Shown here: positions 8,063 through 16,580 of the stretch, piece by piece
Layout: every line of letters starts with the position of its first letter
Numbering within the stretch: position 1 is the stretch's first letter
Origin: Brachybacterium sp. YJGR34
Lineage (GTDB): Bacteria > Actinomycetota > Actinomycetes > Actinomycetales > Dermabacteraceae
Length of the DNA: 64,000 bases
Reading direction: 5' to 3'
NCBI RefSeq assembly: GCF_003347015.1
Contig: NZ_PNFB01000001.1
Coordinates: 124,001-188,000 of the forward strand
The notes under the pieces: model-generated
Told to the model about the DNA's origin: nothing
The model's database searches: none
Seen by the model: the letters and a program-made list of their open reading frames with translations, nothing else
Program-made: the position numbers and the translations under genes

Positions 8063-9256
8063 ATGACCGCACCCACCCCCACCCGCGACGACAAGTTCTC
8101 CTTCGGCCTGTGGACCACCGGCTGGGAGGCCCGTGACCAGTTCGGCCTCGCCACCCGCCCGCCGCTCGAGCTCTCCGCCCACATCCGCCGCCTCGCCGAG
8201 CTGGGCGCCTGGGGCTTCACCTTCCACGACAACGACGTGGTGCCCTTCGACGCGACCCCCGCGGAGCGCCAGCAGATCATCGACCAGCTGAAGAAGGTCA
8301 CCGAGGAGACCGGTCTGGTGATCGAGATGGTCACCACCGACACCTTCGCCCACCCCGTCTTCAAGGACGGCGCCTTCACCTCCAACGACCGCTCGGTGCG
8401 CCGCTTCGGCCTGCGCAAGGTGCTCGCCAACGTCGACCTCGCCGCGGAGCTCGGCGCCTCGACCTTCGTCATGTGGGGCGGCCGCGAGGGCTCGGAGTAC
8501 GACGGCTCCAAGGACCTCCACGCCGCCCTCGAGCGCTACCGCGAGGGCCTGGACACCGTGGCCGGCTACATCAAGGACCAGGGCTACGACCTGAAGATCG
8601 GCCTGGAGCCCAAGCCCAACGAGCCCCGCGGCAACATCTTCCTGCCCACCGTCGGCCACGCCCTGGCCTTCATCGAGCAGCTCGAGCACGGCGACATCGT
8701 CGGCATCAACCCCGAGACCGGGCACGAGCAGATGGCCACGCTGAACTACACCCACGGCCTCGCCCAGGCGCTGTGGAGCGACAAGCTCTTCCACATCGAC
8801 CTCAACGGCCAGCACGGCCCGATGTACGACCAGGACCTCGTCTTCGGCCACGGCGATCTCATCAGCGCCTTCTTCACCGTCGACCTGCTCGAGAACGGCT
8901 TCCCGTCCAAGCCCGGCGCCTACGAGGGCGCTCGCCACTTCGACTTCAAGCCCTCGCGCACCGAGCACGAGCAGGGCCAGTACGACTCCGCGGCCGCGAA
9001 CATGGAGATGTACCTGATGCTCAAGGAGCGCGCGCTCGCGTTCCGCCAGGACGCCGAGGTCCAGGAGGCGCTGAAGTACTCGGGCATCGACGAGCTCTCC
9101 CAGCCCACCATCGCCGAGGGCGAGTCCCTCGCAGACCTGCTCGCCGACCGCTCCGCCTTCGAGGACTTCGACGCGGACACGGCCGGGGAGCGCAACTACG
9201 GCTTCGTGAAGCTCCAGCAGCTGGCCATGCAGCACCTGCTCGGCTTCCGCGCCTGA
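8063..9256 (+). CDS. xylA: Xylose isomerase
   Basis: 397 residues, full length for the class I actinobacterial enzymes. It converts D-xylose to D-xylulose in the cytoplasm with divalent metals. Recognisable: FHDND at 54-58 with catalytic H55, WGGREG in the metal-site region and E182-P-K184 (EPKPNEP), matching the metal ligand and the essential lysine of Streptomyces enzymes. ATG 8063 has GAAGGAG eight bases upstream. The leader includes a small hairpin (8019-8035) before the ribosome site. First gene of the xylose module; XylR operator sits in its promoter. A strong hairpin separates it from xylB. Confidence 0.97.
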   Translation: MTAPTPTRDDKFSFGLWTTGWEARDQFGLATRPPLELSAHIRRLAELGAWGFTFHDNDVVPFDATPAERQQIIDQLKKVTEETGLVIEMVTTDTFAHPVFKDGAFTSNDRSVRRFGLRKVLANVDLAAELGASTFVMWGGREGSEYDGSKDLHAALERYREGLDTVAGYIKDQGYDLKIGLEPKPNEPRGNIFLPTVGHALAFIEQLEHGDIVGINPETGHEQMATLNYTHGLAQALWSDKLFHIDLNGQHGPMYDQDLVFGHGDLISAFFTVDLLENGFPSKPGAYEGARHFDFKPSRTEHEQGQYDSAAANMEMYLMLKERALAFRQDAEVQEALKYSGIDELSQPTIAEGESLADLLADRSAFEDFDADTAGERNYGFVKLQQLAMQHLLGFRA

Positions 9257-9264
9257 GTCACCCC

Positions 9265-9293
9265 GGGGAGGCGGGGCCCTGCTCCGCCTCCCC
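9265..9293 (+). terminator. Intercistronic hairpin after xylA
   Basis: Perfect 10-bp stem (9265-9274 with 9284-9293) and nine-base loop eight bases after the xylA stop. It may partly terminate or protect the xylA message, giving more xylA than xylB. Confidence 0.6.
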
Positions 9294-9299
9294 TCCCGT

Positions 9300-9358
9300 G
9301 GTCGGGGCGCGTTCGCTGTGGTATTCCTCGGAGTGCCCACGGTGAGCGCGCCCCGACC
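9300..9358. repeat. Perfect 12-bp inverted repeat between xylA and xylB
   Basis: GGTCGGGGCGCG (9300-9311) is repeated in inverse orientation at 9347-9358, 35 bases apart, just upstream of the xylB ribosome site. It follows directly on the xylA hairpin. Function unknown: an extended RNA stem or a binding site. Confidence 0.6.
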
Positions 9359-9394
9359 GTCGGCCGCCCCCTTCTCGACGCAAAGGACCCCGCC

Positions 9395-10780
9395 ATGGCC
9401 CCCACGGTTCTCGGAATCGACTCCTCCACCCAGTCCACCAAGGCCCTGCTCGTCGATGCCGAGACGGGACAGGTCCTCGACGAGCGCCGCGCCGCGCACC
9501 CCGACGGCACCGAGGTGGACCCCCGCGCCTGGCTCGCGGCGGCCGACGAGGCCGCCGGGCCGCTGCTCGAGCAGGCCGACGCCGTGGCCGTCGGCGGCCA
9601 GCAGCACGGCATGGTGCTGCTGGACCGGGCCGGCGAGGTGGTGCGCGACGCGCTGCTGTGGAACGACACCCGCTCCGCCCCGCAGGCCGCGGCGCTGATC
9701 GAGGAGATGGGCGGGGCGGAGGCCTCGGTGGCGGAGATCGGCAGCCTCATGGTCGCCTCCTTCACCGCCTCCAAGCTGCGCTGGGTGCGCGACGAGGAGC
9801 CGGAGAACGCGAAGCGCGCCGCGAGCGTGCTGCTGCCCCACGACTACGTCTCCCGGCACCTGGCCGGCGGGGGCGAGGCCTTCACCGACCGCGGCGACGC
9901 CTCGGGCACCGCGTACTACTCCACCGCCACCGAGGAGTGGAAGCCGGAGCTGGTGCAGCTGGCGCTCGGCACGGAGCTCGAGCTGCCCCGCCTGCCCGGC
10001 AGGGCGCAGGAGATCATGGCCCGCACCCCCGCCGGCGCCGCGATCGCCGCCGGCACGGGCGACAACATGGGGGCGGCGCTGGGCCTCTCGCAGGGTCCCG
10101 GGGACGTCTCGGTCTCCATCGGCACCTCCGGCGTGTGCGCGATGGTCAGCGAGGCGCGCCCGAACGACGCCTCCGGCACCGTCACCGGCTTCGCGGACGC
10201 CACCGGTCGCTTCCTGCCGATGACCACCACCATCAACGCCGCCCGCATCCTCGAGGCCGGCCGCGCCCTGCTGGGCGTCACCCACGAGGAGATGGCACAG
10301 CTGGCGCTCGCGAGCGTGCCCGGCGCGCACGGCGTGACGCTGCTGCCGTACTTCGACGGCGAGCGCACCCCCAACCGTCCCGACGCCCGCGCCACCCTCA
10401 CCGGCATGAGCACCTCCACCACCCGCGAGGACGTGGCCCGCGCCTACGTCGAGGGGTTGCTGTGCTCGCTGGCCGACGGCATCACCGCCCTCGAGGAGCG
10501 CACCGGCACCACCGCCGCACGGATCACCCTGATCGGCGGCGCCGCCCGCAGCGAGGCGGTCCGGCAGCTGGCCCCGGGGATCTTCGGCCGCGAGGTCACC
10601 CTCGCCCCGCCGGCGGAGTACGTGGCGCTCGGCGCCGCCCGCCAGGCCGCCTGGGCGCTCGCCGGCACCGAGGAGCCGCCGGCCTGGGAGCTGACCGGCT
10701 CGCGGACCGTCGGCGCGGAACCGACGCCGCAGGTGCTGGGTGCCTACCGCGAGCTCAAGGAGCGCACCGAGGGCTGGTGA
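9395..10780 (+). CDS. xylB: Xylulokinase
   Basis: 461 residues, FGGY carbohydrate kinase. The N-terminal GIDSSTQSTK (about 5-14) is the ATP/sugar phosphate-binding signature, QQHGMV lies near 69, and the catalytic base Asp is in GTGDNMGAALG near residue 223. The C-terminal half has the adenosine motif GGAARS. It phosphorylates D-xylulose to xylulose 5-phosphate for the pentose phosphate pathway. ATG 9395 follows AAAGGA. It is the second gene of the xylose module, probably co-transcribed through the hairpins behind xylA. Confidence 0.95.
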   Translation: MAPTVLGIDSSTQSTKALLVDAETGQVLDERRAAHPDGTEVDPRAWLAAADEAAGPLLEQADAVAVGGQQHGMVLLDRAGEVVRDALLWNDTRSAPQAAALIEEMGGAEASVAEIGSLMVASFTASKLRWVRDEEPENAKRAASVLLPHDYVSRHLAGGGEAFTDRGDASGTAYYSTATEEWKPELVQLALGTELELPRLPGRAQEIMARTPAGAAIAAGTGDNMGAALGLSQGPGDVSVSIGTSGVCAMVSEARPNDASGTVTGFADATGRFLPMTTTINAARILEAGRALLGVTHEEMAQLALASVPGAHGVTLLPYFDGERTPNRPDARATLTGMSTSTTREDVARAYVEGLLCSLADGITALEERTGTTAARITLIGGAARSEAVRQLAPGIFGREVTLAPPAEYVALGAARQAAWALAGTEEPPAWELTGSRTVGAEPTPQVLGAYRELKERTEGW

Positions 10781-10802
10781 GGCGCGGCACCTCCGCCGCG
10801 CC
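10781..10802. terminator. Terminator after xylB
   Basis: Perfect 8-bp stem (10781-10788 and 10795-10802), six-base loop, starting directly after the xylB stop and before the end of the convergent gene. Confidence 0.6.
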
Positions 10803-10861
10803 GGCAGCGGGACGTTCGGTCGAAGAAAGCACCGCCTGGCGGGGGCGTTCTCCGACCGAGC

Positions 10862-12619
10862 TCAGGGTGCGGGGGACACGGTGAGCCGCAGCTTCAGTGG
10901 CGCGGCCGTCGAGGCGGGGATCAGGAGGACGGGCCCAGCGGGCTCGTCGGTCGCGCCGAGGAAGGTGTACGCCTCGCCGGGGTCGTAGAACGCCCGCCCG
11001 CCCAGCGCGCCGGAGGCCTCGACGCTCAGCGCCTCCCCGTGACCGGTGAGGACGCAGCGCGCGCTCCGCCGTGGACCCTCGGTGGCTGCCGGCGGGCCCA
11101 GCACGTACCGGCCGGCCGCGTCGCGCCGCAGGTCGGGCTGGCCCTCGAGACCGTCCAGAGCGAGCAGGAGGCAGATCGCGGTCTCGGGCCCGTCGAACGC
11201 CCAGGTCAGTGTGAGCTCCCCCGGGGAGAGGTCCGCACGCTGGGTGGTGCGCAGTCTCGTGACCTGGGCAGGGCGGCGGGAGAAGTCCATGGCGGCGGCG
11301 AAGCGGCCGTTGAACTCCAGTGCGTAGCGGCCCTCGGGGTCCCGATCCTCAGCGGCGAGCGGGTGGAAGTACTCCGCGCTGACCTCCTCCTCGCTCACGA
11401 CGCTCAGGGTCCCCGGCTGGTCGGCGCGGGGGCGGCCCGGCCGCATCGGCCCGAGGGAGAAGAAGTCGCGGGAGAGCCGCAGCTCCCGCACCCCCAGCTC
11501 CCGGCCGCGGAAGCGGGCGAGCACGGGCTGCGAGGACGCGCCGGAGGTGATGCGGCCCAGGTGTGCCGTGTCGGTGCCGCCGAAGAGCACGGTCGAGGAC
11601 ACGCCGTGGTCCGCACGCACCAGACCCGACTCCGCCAGATCGATGACCTCCGGGCGCTCCGGTGCGGGACCGTTGGCCGCCGGGGGGAGGGGCCCGAGCG
11701 CAGAGGGCTCCTCCGAGCCCAGGGCCAGCAGGGTCAGCACGGCGTCCGCGTCCGCGCGCGGCTCCGTGCGCCGGGCGGCCCGGGCGCTGACCGGATCGCC
11801 GGTGCGGGCCGCGTGGGCACGGAACCACGGGAACAGCGCCCCGCCGTCGAAGGGCGCGAACTGGTCCTGGCGGCGGGAGGCGAGAGTCTCGACCAGGCCG
11901 CGGGCATCGGTGAGCTCCGCCTGCCGACGGGTCGCGACATCCGCGGCGCTGATCAGGTCCGCCCGCTGCAGGATGCGGCCCATGGCGAGCAGGGCCGGCA
12001 CCGAGACGTGGGCGGCGTAGTTGGCGCTGCGCTCGGAGAACAGGCCGTCGGCCTGGAGGTCCACGCCCTCGGCCAGCCACTGCTCGGCGCGGCGCCGGGT
12101 GGCATCGTCCCCACGCGCCTCCCACAGCCGGGCCAGCGCCGAGGCGATCTCCCAGCGGTGGTTGGGGGTGTGGACGCCGCCGTGGAGGAGGGCGGGCGCG
12201 ACGGTGTCGAGCAGGCCGTCGAGGCGGGTCGACAGCTCCGGCACGGGGTCACCGGAGCGCTGCAGCGCCGTCCGCGCCCAGGCCAGATCGTTGATCGTGA
12301 AGGCGGTATCGGGCGGGGAGTCGACGTTGTCCCCGCCGCGGAAGGTGCCCGAGGGGTGCTGCAGCGAGGCGAGCAGCTCGAGCGCGTCCGCCGCGGCAGC
12401 GACCAGGGAGTCCGCGGGGGTGTCGTGGGCGGGGCGTCCGGGCAGCAGGAACAGCACCGCATCGCGCACCACGCGGCCCGCGGCCCGGTGCGTCGGCCGC
12501 TCGAGGAGGCTGCGGGTGCGGGCGGGGAGGTCGGCAACTGCCCGAGAGGGCTTGCAGGAGAGAGCCAGAGGGAGGGGATGTGCGGCGTCGGTCGACGACG
12601 AGCGGAAGATGGCGGGCAC
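10862..12619 (-). CDS. Uncharacterised protein resembling (alpha/alpha)6-toroid polysaccharide lyases
   Basis: 585 residues, no signal peptide. I do not recognise the family with certainty. The N-terminal 330 residues are alpha-helical with motifs such as FTINDLAW, NHRWEIASAL and FSERSANYAAHVS that recall toroid folds of heparinase II/III-like or unsaturated-uronyl-processing enzymes; the C-terminal half is predicted beta-rich, as in those lyases. GTG 12619 is chosen because GAGAGGA lies five bases upstream. It is divergent from a secreted pectate lyase, so a cytoplasmic role in breaking uronic-acid-containing oligosaccharides is reasonable but unproven. The gene is convergent with xylB. Confidence 0.6.
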   Translation of the reverse strand: MPAIFRSSSTDAAHPLPLALSCKPSRAVADLPARTRSLLERPTHRAAGRVVRDAVLFLLPGRPAHDTPADSLVAAAADALELLASLQHPSGTFRGGDNVDSPPDTAFTINDLAWARTALQRSGDPVPELSTRLDGLLDTVAPALLHGGVHTPNHRWEIASALARLWEARGDDATRRRAEQWLAEGVDLQADGLFSERSANYAAHVSVPALLAMGRILQRADLISAADVATRRQAELTDARGLVETLASRRQDQFAPFDGGALFPWFRAHAARTGDPVSARAARRTEPRADADAVLTLLALGSEEPSALGPLPPAANGPAPERPEVIDLAESGLVRADHGVSSTVLFGGTDTAHLGRITSGASSQPVLARFRGRELGVRELRLSRDFFSLGPMRPGRPRADQPGTLSVVSEEEVSAEYFHPLAAEDRDPEGRYALEFNGRFAAAMDFSRRPAQVTRLRTTQRADLSPGELTLTWAFDGPETAICLLLALDGLEGQPDLRRDAAGRYVLGPPAATEGPRRSARCVLTGHGEALSVEASGALGGRAFYDPGEAYTFLGATDEPAGPVLLIPASTAAPLKLRLTVSPAP

Positions 12620-12782
12620 AGCGGTCCTCTCAGGGGGCGGCTCGGCACGAGGGGCCGGAGCCCCGATGGGGCTCACAGCACACCACACGGAGGCCCTGCG
12701 CGAGGATCCCGCGGCACGGAGCTGCGCCGCCCGTCCGGCTCGCAGAGCGAGCAGGCTCCCCGAGCCGCGCACCCCGACCGGA

Positions 12783-12826
12783 TAGGCTCGCGATCGGAGC
12801 GCCGCACGACGGCGTCACGGCGCTCC
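12783..12826 (+). promoter_or_regulatory. Possible pectate lyase promoter -10 and 5' hairpin
   Basis: TAGGCT (12783-12788) is followed by a perfect 9-bp stem (12796-12804 and 12818-12826, 13-base loop). If transcription starts near 12795 the mRNA would begin with this hairpin. No convincing -35 was found. Confidence 0.35.
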
Positions 12827-12909
12827 GGAGCGCACCCGAGGTCGTGTGCGCGCGCCGCGACGACGCAGGCGCCTCCATGACGACGCCGAGGATCACCAGG
12901 GGATCACCC

Positions 12910-15417
12910 ATGAAGAGACGGACACTGCTGGCCATGTCGGGAACCGGTTTCTTGGGGTCGGTGCTGGCCACAGCGCCGGCCCAGGCGGCAGGTGTCGGCA
13001 CCGCCCCCGCGCCGGCCGCGCCCGCCGGCGCCGCGGGGGAGCCCGTGGCGAGCACCTGGTTCGAGACCGCGCATGCCACCTGGAGCGGCGACGTGGACGC
13101 GGAGTTCGCAGTCCACGTCCGTGGCCGCGACATCGTGGACTGGCGGGACGGCAGCGCGATCACCGGCTGGCTCGAGGACTGGACGCTGGTCAACGACGCG
13201 CAGAACGCGCCGCTGGTCCGCGTGGTCGACCCCGCCCGCGGGACCTGGCGGGCCGATGTCCTGGGCCTGCCGCAGGGCACCTACGAGATCCAGGTCCGCG
13301 ATGCGGGCGGCTCGGTCCTGCACACCGTCACCGGGCTGCGCACCACCGCCTTCCCCCGCCTCGGCGCCGCCTTCCTGCCCTCGGACGAGGGCTACGGCTT
13401 CGCCGGCAGCACGGACGTCGCGCTCGAGGGGACGGTGGGCGGGTACCTGCCCGACGGGCGCCTCGACCCGTCGGCCGACGTCGTCTACGTGACCCACGAG
13501 AGCATGGACCAGGCTCTGGCCGGTCCCTCTCGCGGCGAGCCGGACGTGGTCTCCTCCCGCGAGGGCGCCGCAGGGCACAGGACCCCGCTGGTGATCCGCT
13601 TCCTGGGGACCGTCGGCTCCTTCGAGACCGTGGACCGCAACATCGAGCGCTCCGGCTCCGTGGTGCCCCCGGTCTGCGATTCCAACAACCGCATGCTGAA
13701 GCTGGGCTCCGGCAGCGGCAACATCACCTTCGAGGGCGTGGGCCCGGACGCGGTGATCAACGGCTGGGGCCTCAACACCGGCGGCGCCTCGAACCTCGTC
13801 ATCCGGAACCTGAGGTTCGACAACAACTACGGCAAGGCGCTCGAGATCAACGGCGGCGGCTTCGACCTGCGGGCCTCGAACCTGTGGATCGACCACAACA
13901 CCTTCGGCGTGGGCCAGAACCGCCATCTCTTCCTGGGCCACGACCCGGACAACGCCAAGGGCGACGGCTCGACCGACATCGGCAACAGCGCCCGGCACTA
14001 CACGGTCTCCGCCAACCACTACGCCGGCAGCAGCAAGGCGATGCTGATCGGCGGCAACGCGGCGGAGATGGACCCGCACTACGGCACCATCACGGGCAAC
14101 TGGTTCCACGGCTCCGAGGAGCGGACGCCGCGGGTCCGCGGCGGCCGGATCCACGTGGCGGGCAACCTCTACCAGGACATCCAGGGGCACGCGAACCACA
14201 ACTCCCTCCTGGAGCGGAACACGGGCTACGGCATCGGCGCCGGCCACAATGCGACCATCTGGGCCGAGGGCAACATCTTCGACAACGTCAACTTCCCCTT
14301 CCTGCGCAGCCGCCAGGGCCATGCGCGCGGCTTCCAGGCCATCGATTACCAGCCGGGACCGGAGGAGACCGAGAGCGCCAATGCGGGCCTGAACCAGTTC
14401 TTCGGCGACCAGCCCGGCTTCGTCCTCACCCGAGAGGTCGTCACCGACGGCGACTTCCCGGACTCCGTCGAAGGGTTCCGCCGACCCTCGGACGTCATGA
14501 CCGACGGCTCCGCGTCGATCACGGAGGAGTCGCTCGAGCAGCTGCGGCAGGCTCTGCTCGCCCTCCAGCCCAACATCATCCACGACACCGGCAGCACGCA
14601 CTTCGACCCGCAGCTCGACATCGGTGCGGTGGTGGCCGAGGGGTCCACCACGACGAACCCGGAGATGACCCCGACGGGCGGTGACGTCCTGCCCGCCCAG
14701 CTGGACTGGGTCTTCCGCCCCTCGGTGGAGCATGCCGTCGATCCCACGGAGTCCCCGGAGGCGGTCGAGGAGCTGCGCGCCCGGATCGAGGGGACCGCAG
14801 GCCGCCAGGCCGCCGGTGCCCCGGGCGAGGCCCCCGTGGCCCCCACGATCACCGGGCTCGCCGTCAACGAGGAGGTGCTGGGCGCCAACGCGCTGATCGC
14901 CGTCCACGGCGGCACCTTCACCCTCGAGTGGCAGGACGACGACGCCCTGACCGGAGAGCACGAGCTGCAGGTCGATCGGGGCGACGGGGAGTGGAGCGCC
15001 CTTGCCACGATCCCGCGCGGCGCCGACCCCACCCGCTTCGTCACCCAGGCAATCGACCAGTTCGCCCGCGTGAAGGAGGGGGAGCCGGCCTGGGTGCGGG
15101 CCACCAACGGTCTGATCTACCGCTTCCGGGTGCGGGCGGTGAACACCGCGGGGGCCAGCCCCTGGTCCGAGGCGCATCGCTACGACACGGTCGCCGCGGC
15201 CACGGCGACCGCGACCGTCGAGCAGCTGGCCGGGAAGGAGAACGCCCTGACCATCACGGTGACCGAGGAGTACGTCGACGGCACCAGTGGCGAGCGGACC
15301 GAGACCGTTCGGATCCGCAACAACGCCGAGGGCACCTACCGGGTGGGCAGCAACGACGTCTTCGTGGACACCGAGGACAACACCGCCGTGGTCGCGATCG
15401 AGGTGACGCGCGGCTGA
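12910..15417 (+). CDS. Secreted pectate lyase (PL1) with fibronectin-like C-terminal module
   Basis: 835 residues. The N-terminus MKRRTLLAMSG...APAQA is a signal peptide cut after residue 27 or so. The parallel beta-helix core has the PL1 landmarks WIDHNTFG, a GSS/KAMLIGG-type segment and RTPRVRGGRIHVAGN, which supplies the catalytic arginine and Ca/substrate residues. After the helix there is a linker and a fibronectin type III-like domain near residues 650-760, then a short beta-rich tail. Expected to cut alpha-1,4-galacturonan outside the cell by beta-elimination. ATG 12910 has AGGGGA seven bases upstream; ATG 12877 is an alternative but would precede the signal peptide with 11 residues. 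The protein is long for PL1 because of the extra C-terminal modules. Confidence 0.88.
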   Translation: MKRRTLLAMSGTGFLGSVLATAPAQAAGVGTAPAPAAPAGAAGEPVASTWFETAHATWSGDVDAEFAVHVRGRDIVDWRDGSAITGWLEDWTLVNDAQNAPLVRVVDPARGTWRADVLGLPQGTYEIQVRDAGGSVLHTVTGLRTTAFPRLGAAFLPSDEGYGFAGSTDVALEGTVGGYLPDGRLDPSADVVYVTHESMDQALAGPSRGEPDVVSSREGAAGHRTPLVIRFLGTVGSFETVDRNIERSGSVVPPVCDSNNRMLKLGSGSGNITFEGVGPDAVINGWGLNTGGASNLVIRNLRFDNNYGKALEINGGGFDLRASNLWIDHNTFGVGQNRHLFLGHDPDNAKGDGSTDIGNSARHYTVSANHYAGSSKAMLIGGNAAEMDPHYGTITGNWFHGSEERTPRVRGGRIHVAGNLYQDIQGHANHNSLLERNTGYGIGAGHNATIWAEGNIFDNVNFPFLRSRQGHARGFQAIDYQPGPEETESANAGLNQFFGDQPGFVLTREVVTDGDFPDSVEGFRRPSDVMTDGSASITEESLEQLRQALLALQPNIIHDTGSTHFDPQLDIGAVVAEGSTTTNPEMTPTGGDVLPAQLDWVFRPSVEHAVDPTESPEAVEELRARIEGTAGRQAAGAPGEAPVAPTITGLAVNEEVLGANALIAVHGGTFTLEWQDDDALTGEHELQVDRGDGEWSALATIPRGADPTRFVTQAIDQFARVKEGEPAWVRATNGLIYRFRVRAVNTAGASPWSEAHRYDTVAAATATATVEQLAGKENALTITVTEEYVDGTSGERTETVRIRNNAEGTYRVGSNDVFVDTEDNTAVVAIEVTRG

Positions 15418-15418
15418 G

Positions 15419-15438
15419 GGGCCGAGGCGCGGCGGCCC
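15419..15438. terminator. Possible terminator between convergent pectate lyase and esterase genes
   Basis: Short GGGCCG/CGGCCC hairpin (15419-15424 and 15433-15438) fills most of the 23-base gap between the two stop codons. Confidence 0.4.
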
Positions 15439-15440
15439 GC

Positions 15441-16436
15441 TCAGCCCGCGACCAGCGGCAGCGTCTCCCGCAGCCAGGCGATCTGCCGCATCTGCTGCAG
15501 CGCGCCGCCGCCCTCGTGGCCGTTGAAGGGGTAGACCTCGATCTCCGTGGCGGGGCTCGCGCCGCCGGCCCCGGCCCAGTGGTTGTAGGCCGCGAAGATC
15601 GTCGAGGGCGGGCAGACCATGTCCCGCAGCGCCACGGAGAACAGCGCATCGGCGGTGGCGCGCCGGCCCAGGTGCATCCCGTCCACGTAGCGCAGGGTGT
15701 TCTCCGCAGCCGCCACCTGCTCGCGGTTCACCGACAGGTAGCGGACGATCTCCTGGTACGGGTCCGCGTCGGTGATGTCGAGGGCGCGGCGGATGTGGCA
15801 GAGGAAGGGCACGTTGGCCATCACCGCGTCCACCTCCGGCACCAGGCCGGCCGCGGCGATCGCGAGGCCGCCGCCCTGGCTGCCGCCGTTCACCGCCACG
15901 CGCCCGTCGCCGCCGGGCAGGGCCCGGGCCGCGTCGACGGCGCGCGCCGCATCGGTCATCAGCCGGGTCAGGTAGGAGGTCTCCGGGGAGGTGATGCCGC
16001 GGGTCATGACACCGCTGGCCGCGGGCCCGGAGCCGACGGGATCCGGCGTCTGGCCGCCCGCGCCCCACCCGCTGCCCTGACCGCGGGAGTCCATGACCAG
16101 GTGGTTGTACCCGGCGGACGGCCACTGCAGGTGGTCGACGGGCAGGGAGCGCCCGCCGCCGTAGCCGACGTACTCGACCACGGTGGGCAGGTCGCCCGCG
16201 ACCCCGGCCGGGCGCTGGTACCAGGCGCGGATCGAGGCGCCGTCGTGCCCGGCGAAGGTCACGTCCCAGGTGTCCACCCGGGACAGGCCGGTCTCCACCG
16301 GCTCCGCCGCGATCAGCACCTCGTGGCGGCGGGCGCGGGAGAGGGTCCCGGCCCAGAAGACGTCGAAGTCCGCCGGCTCGTCGAGCTCGGGGCGGTACTC
16401 GCGCAGCGCGGGCAGGGGCAGGTCGAACAGAGCCAT
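15441..16436 (-). CDS. CE7 acetyl xylan esterase / cephalosporin-C deacetylase family
   Basis: 331 residues, the usual CE7 length, no signal peptide. The family signatures are present: RGQGSGW (118-124), G184-G-S186-Q-G-G with nucleophile S186, D272 and H307 (GHEGG) completing the triad. CE7 enzymes are cytoplasmic hexamers that remove acetyl groups from short xylo- and other oligosaccharides. It is the last gene of the leftward glycosidase operon; ATG 16436 has an AAAGG site. A large hairpin lies between it and the GH42 gene. Confidence 0.92.
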   Translation of the reverse strand: MALFDLPLPALREYRPELDEPADFDVFWAGTLSRARRHEVLIAAEPVETGLSRVDTWDVTFAGHDGASIRAWYQRPAGVAGDLPTVVEYVGYGGGRSLPVDHLQWPSAGYNHLVMDSRGQGSGWGAGGQTPDPVGSGPAASGVMTRGITSPETSYLTRLMTDAARAVDAARALPGGDGRVAVNGGSQGGGLAIAAAGLVPEVDAVMANVPFLCHIRRALDITDADPYQEIVRYLSVNREQVAAAENTLRYVDGMHLGRRATADALFSVALRDMVCPPSTIFAAYNHWAGAGGASPATEIEVYPFNGHEGGGALQQMRQIAWLRETLPLVAG

Positions 16437-16504
16437 GGAAGGGCCTTTCAGCGAGTGGGAGGGGGCGGAGAGTGCCGGGGGAGAGGGGCGCCCACGGGCC
16501 GGTC

Positions 16505-16557
16505 GCAGGTCACCTCACCGTGGAATCGGGGGCGTATTCCACGGTGAAGTGACCTGC
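16505..16557. repeat. 21-bp inverted repeat (one mismatch) between GH42 and esterase genes
   Basis: Arms 16505-16525 and 16537-16557 pair at 20 of 21 positions around an 11-base G-rich spacer. It sits in the 144-base gap inside an otherwise tightly packed operon. No T-run, so it could be a processing/stability hairpin, a terminator limiting esterase expression, or an extragenic repeat. The right arm ends in TGACCTGCA, a word shared with two other intergenic sites (43,008 and 45,535). Confidence 0.85.
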
Positions 16558-16580
16558 ATTGCTGACTGCCGAGGCGGCGC

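Noticed and set aside
12904..16125. Long minus-strand frame opposite the pectate lyase
   Set aside because: Product is Arg/Gly/Val-rich without any motif; the plus-strand PL1 protein has clear catalytic blocks and a signal peptide.
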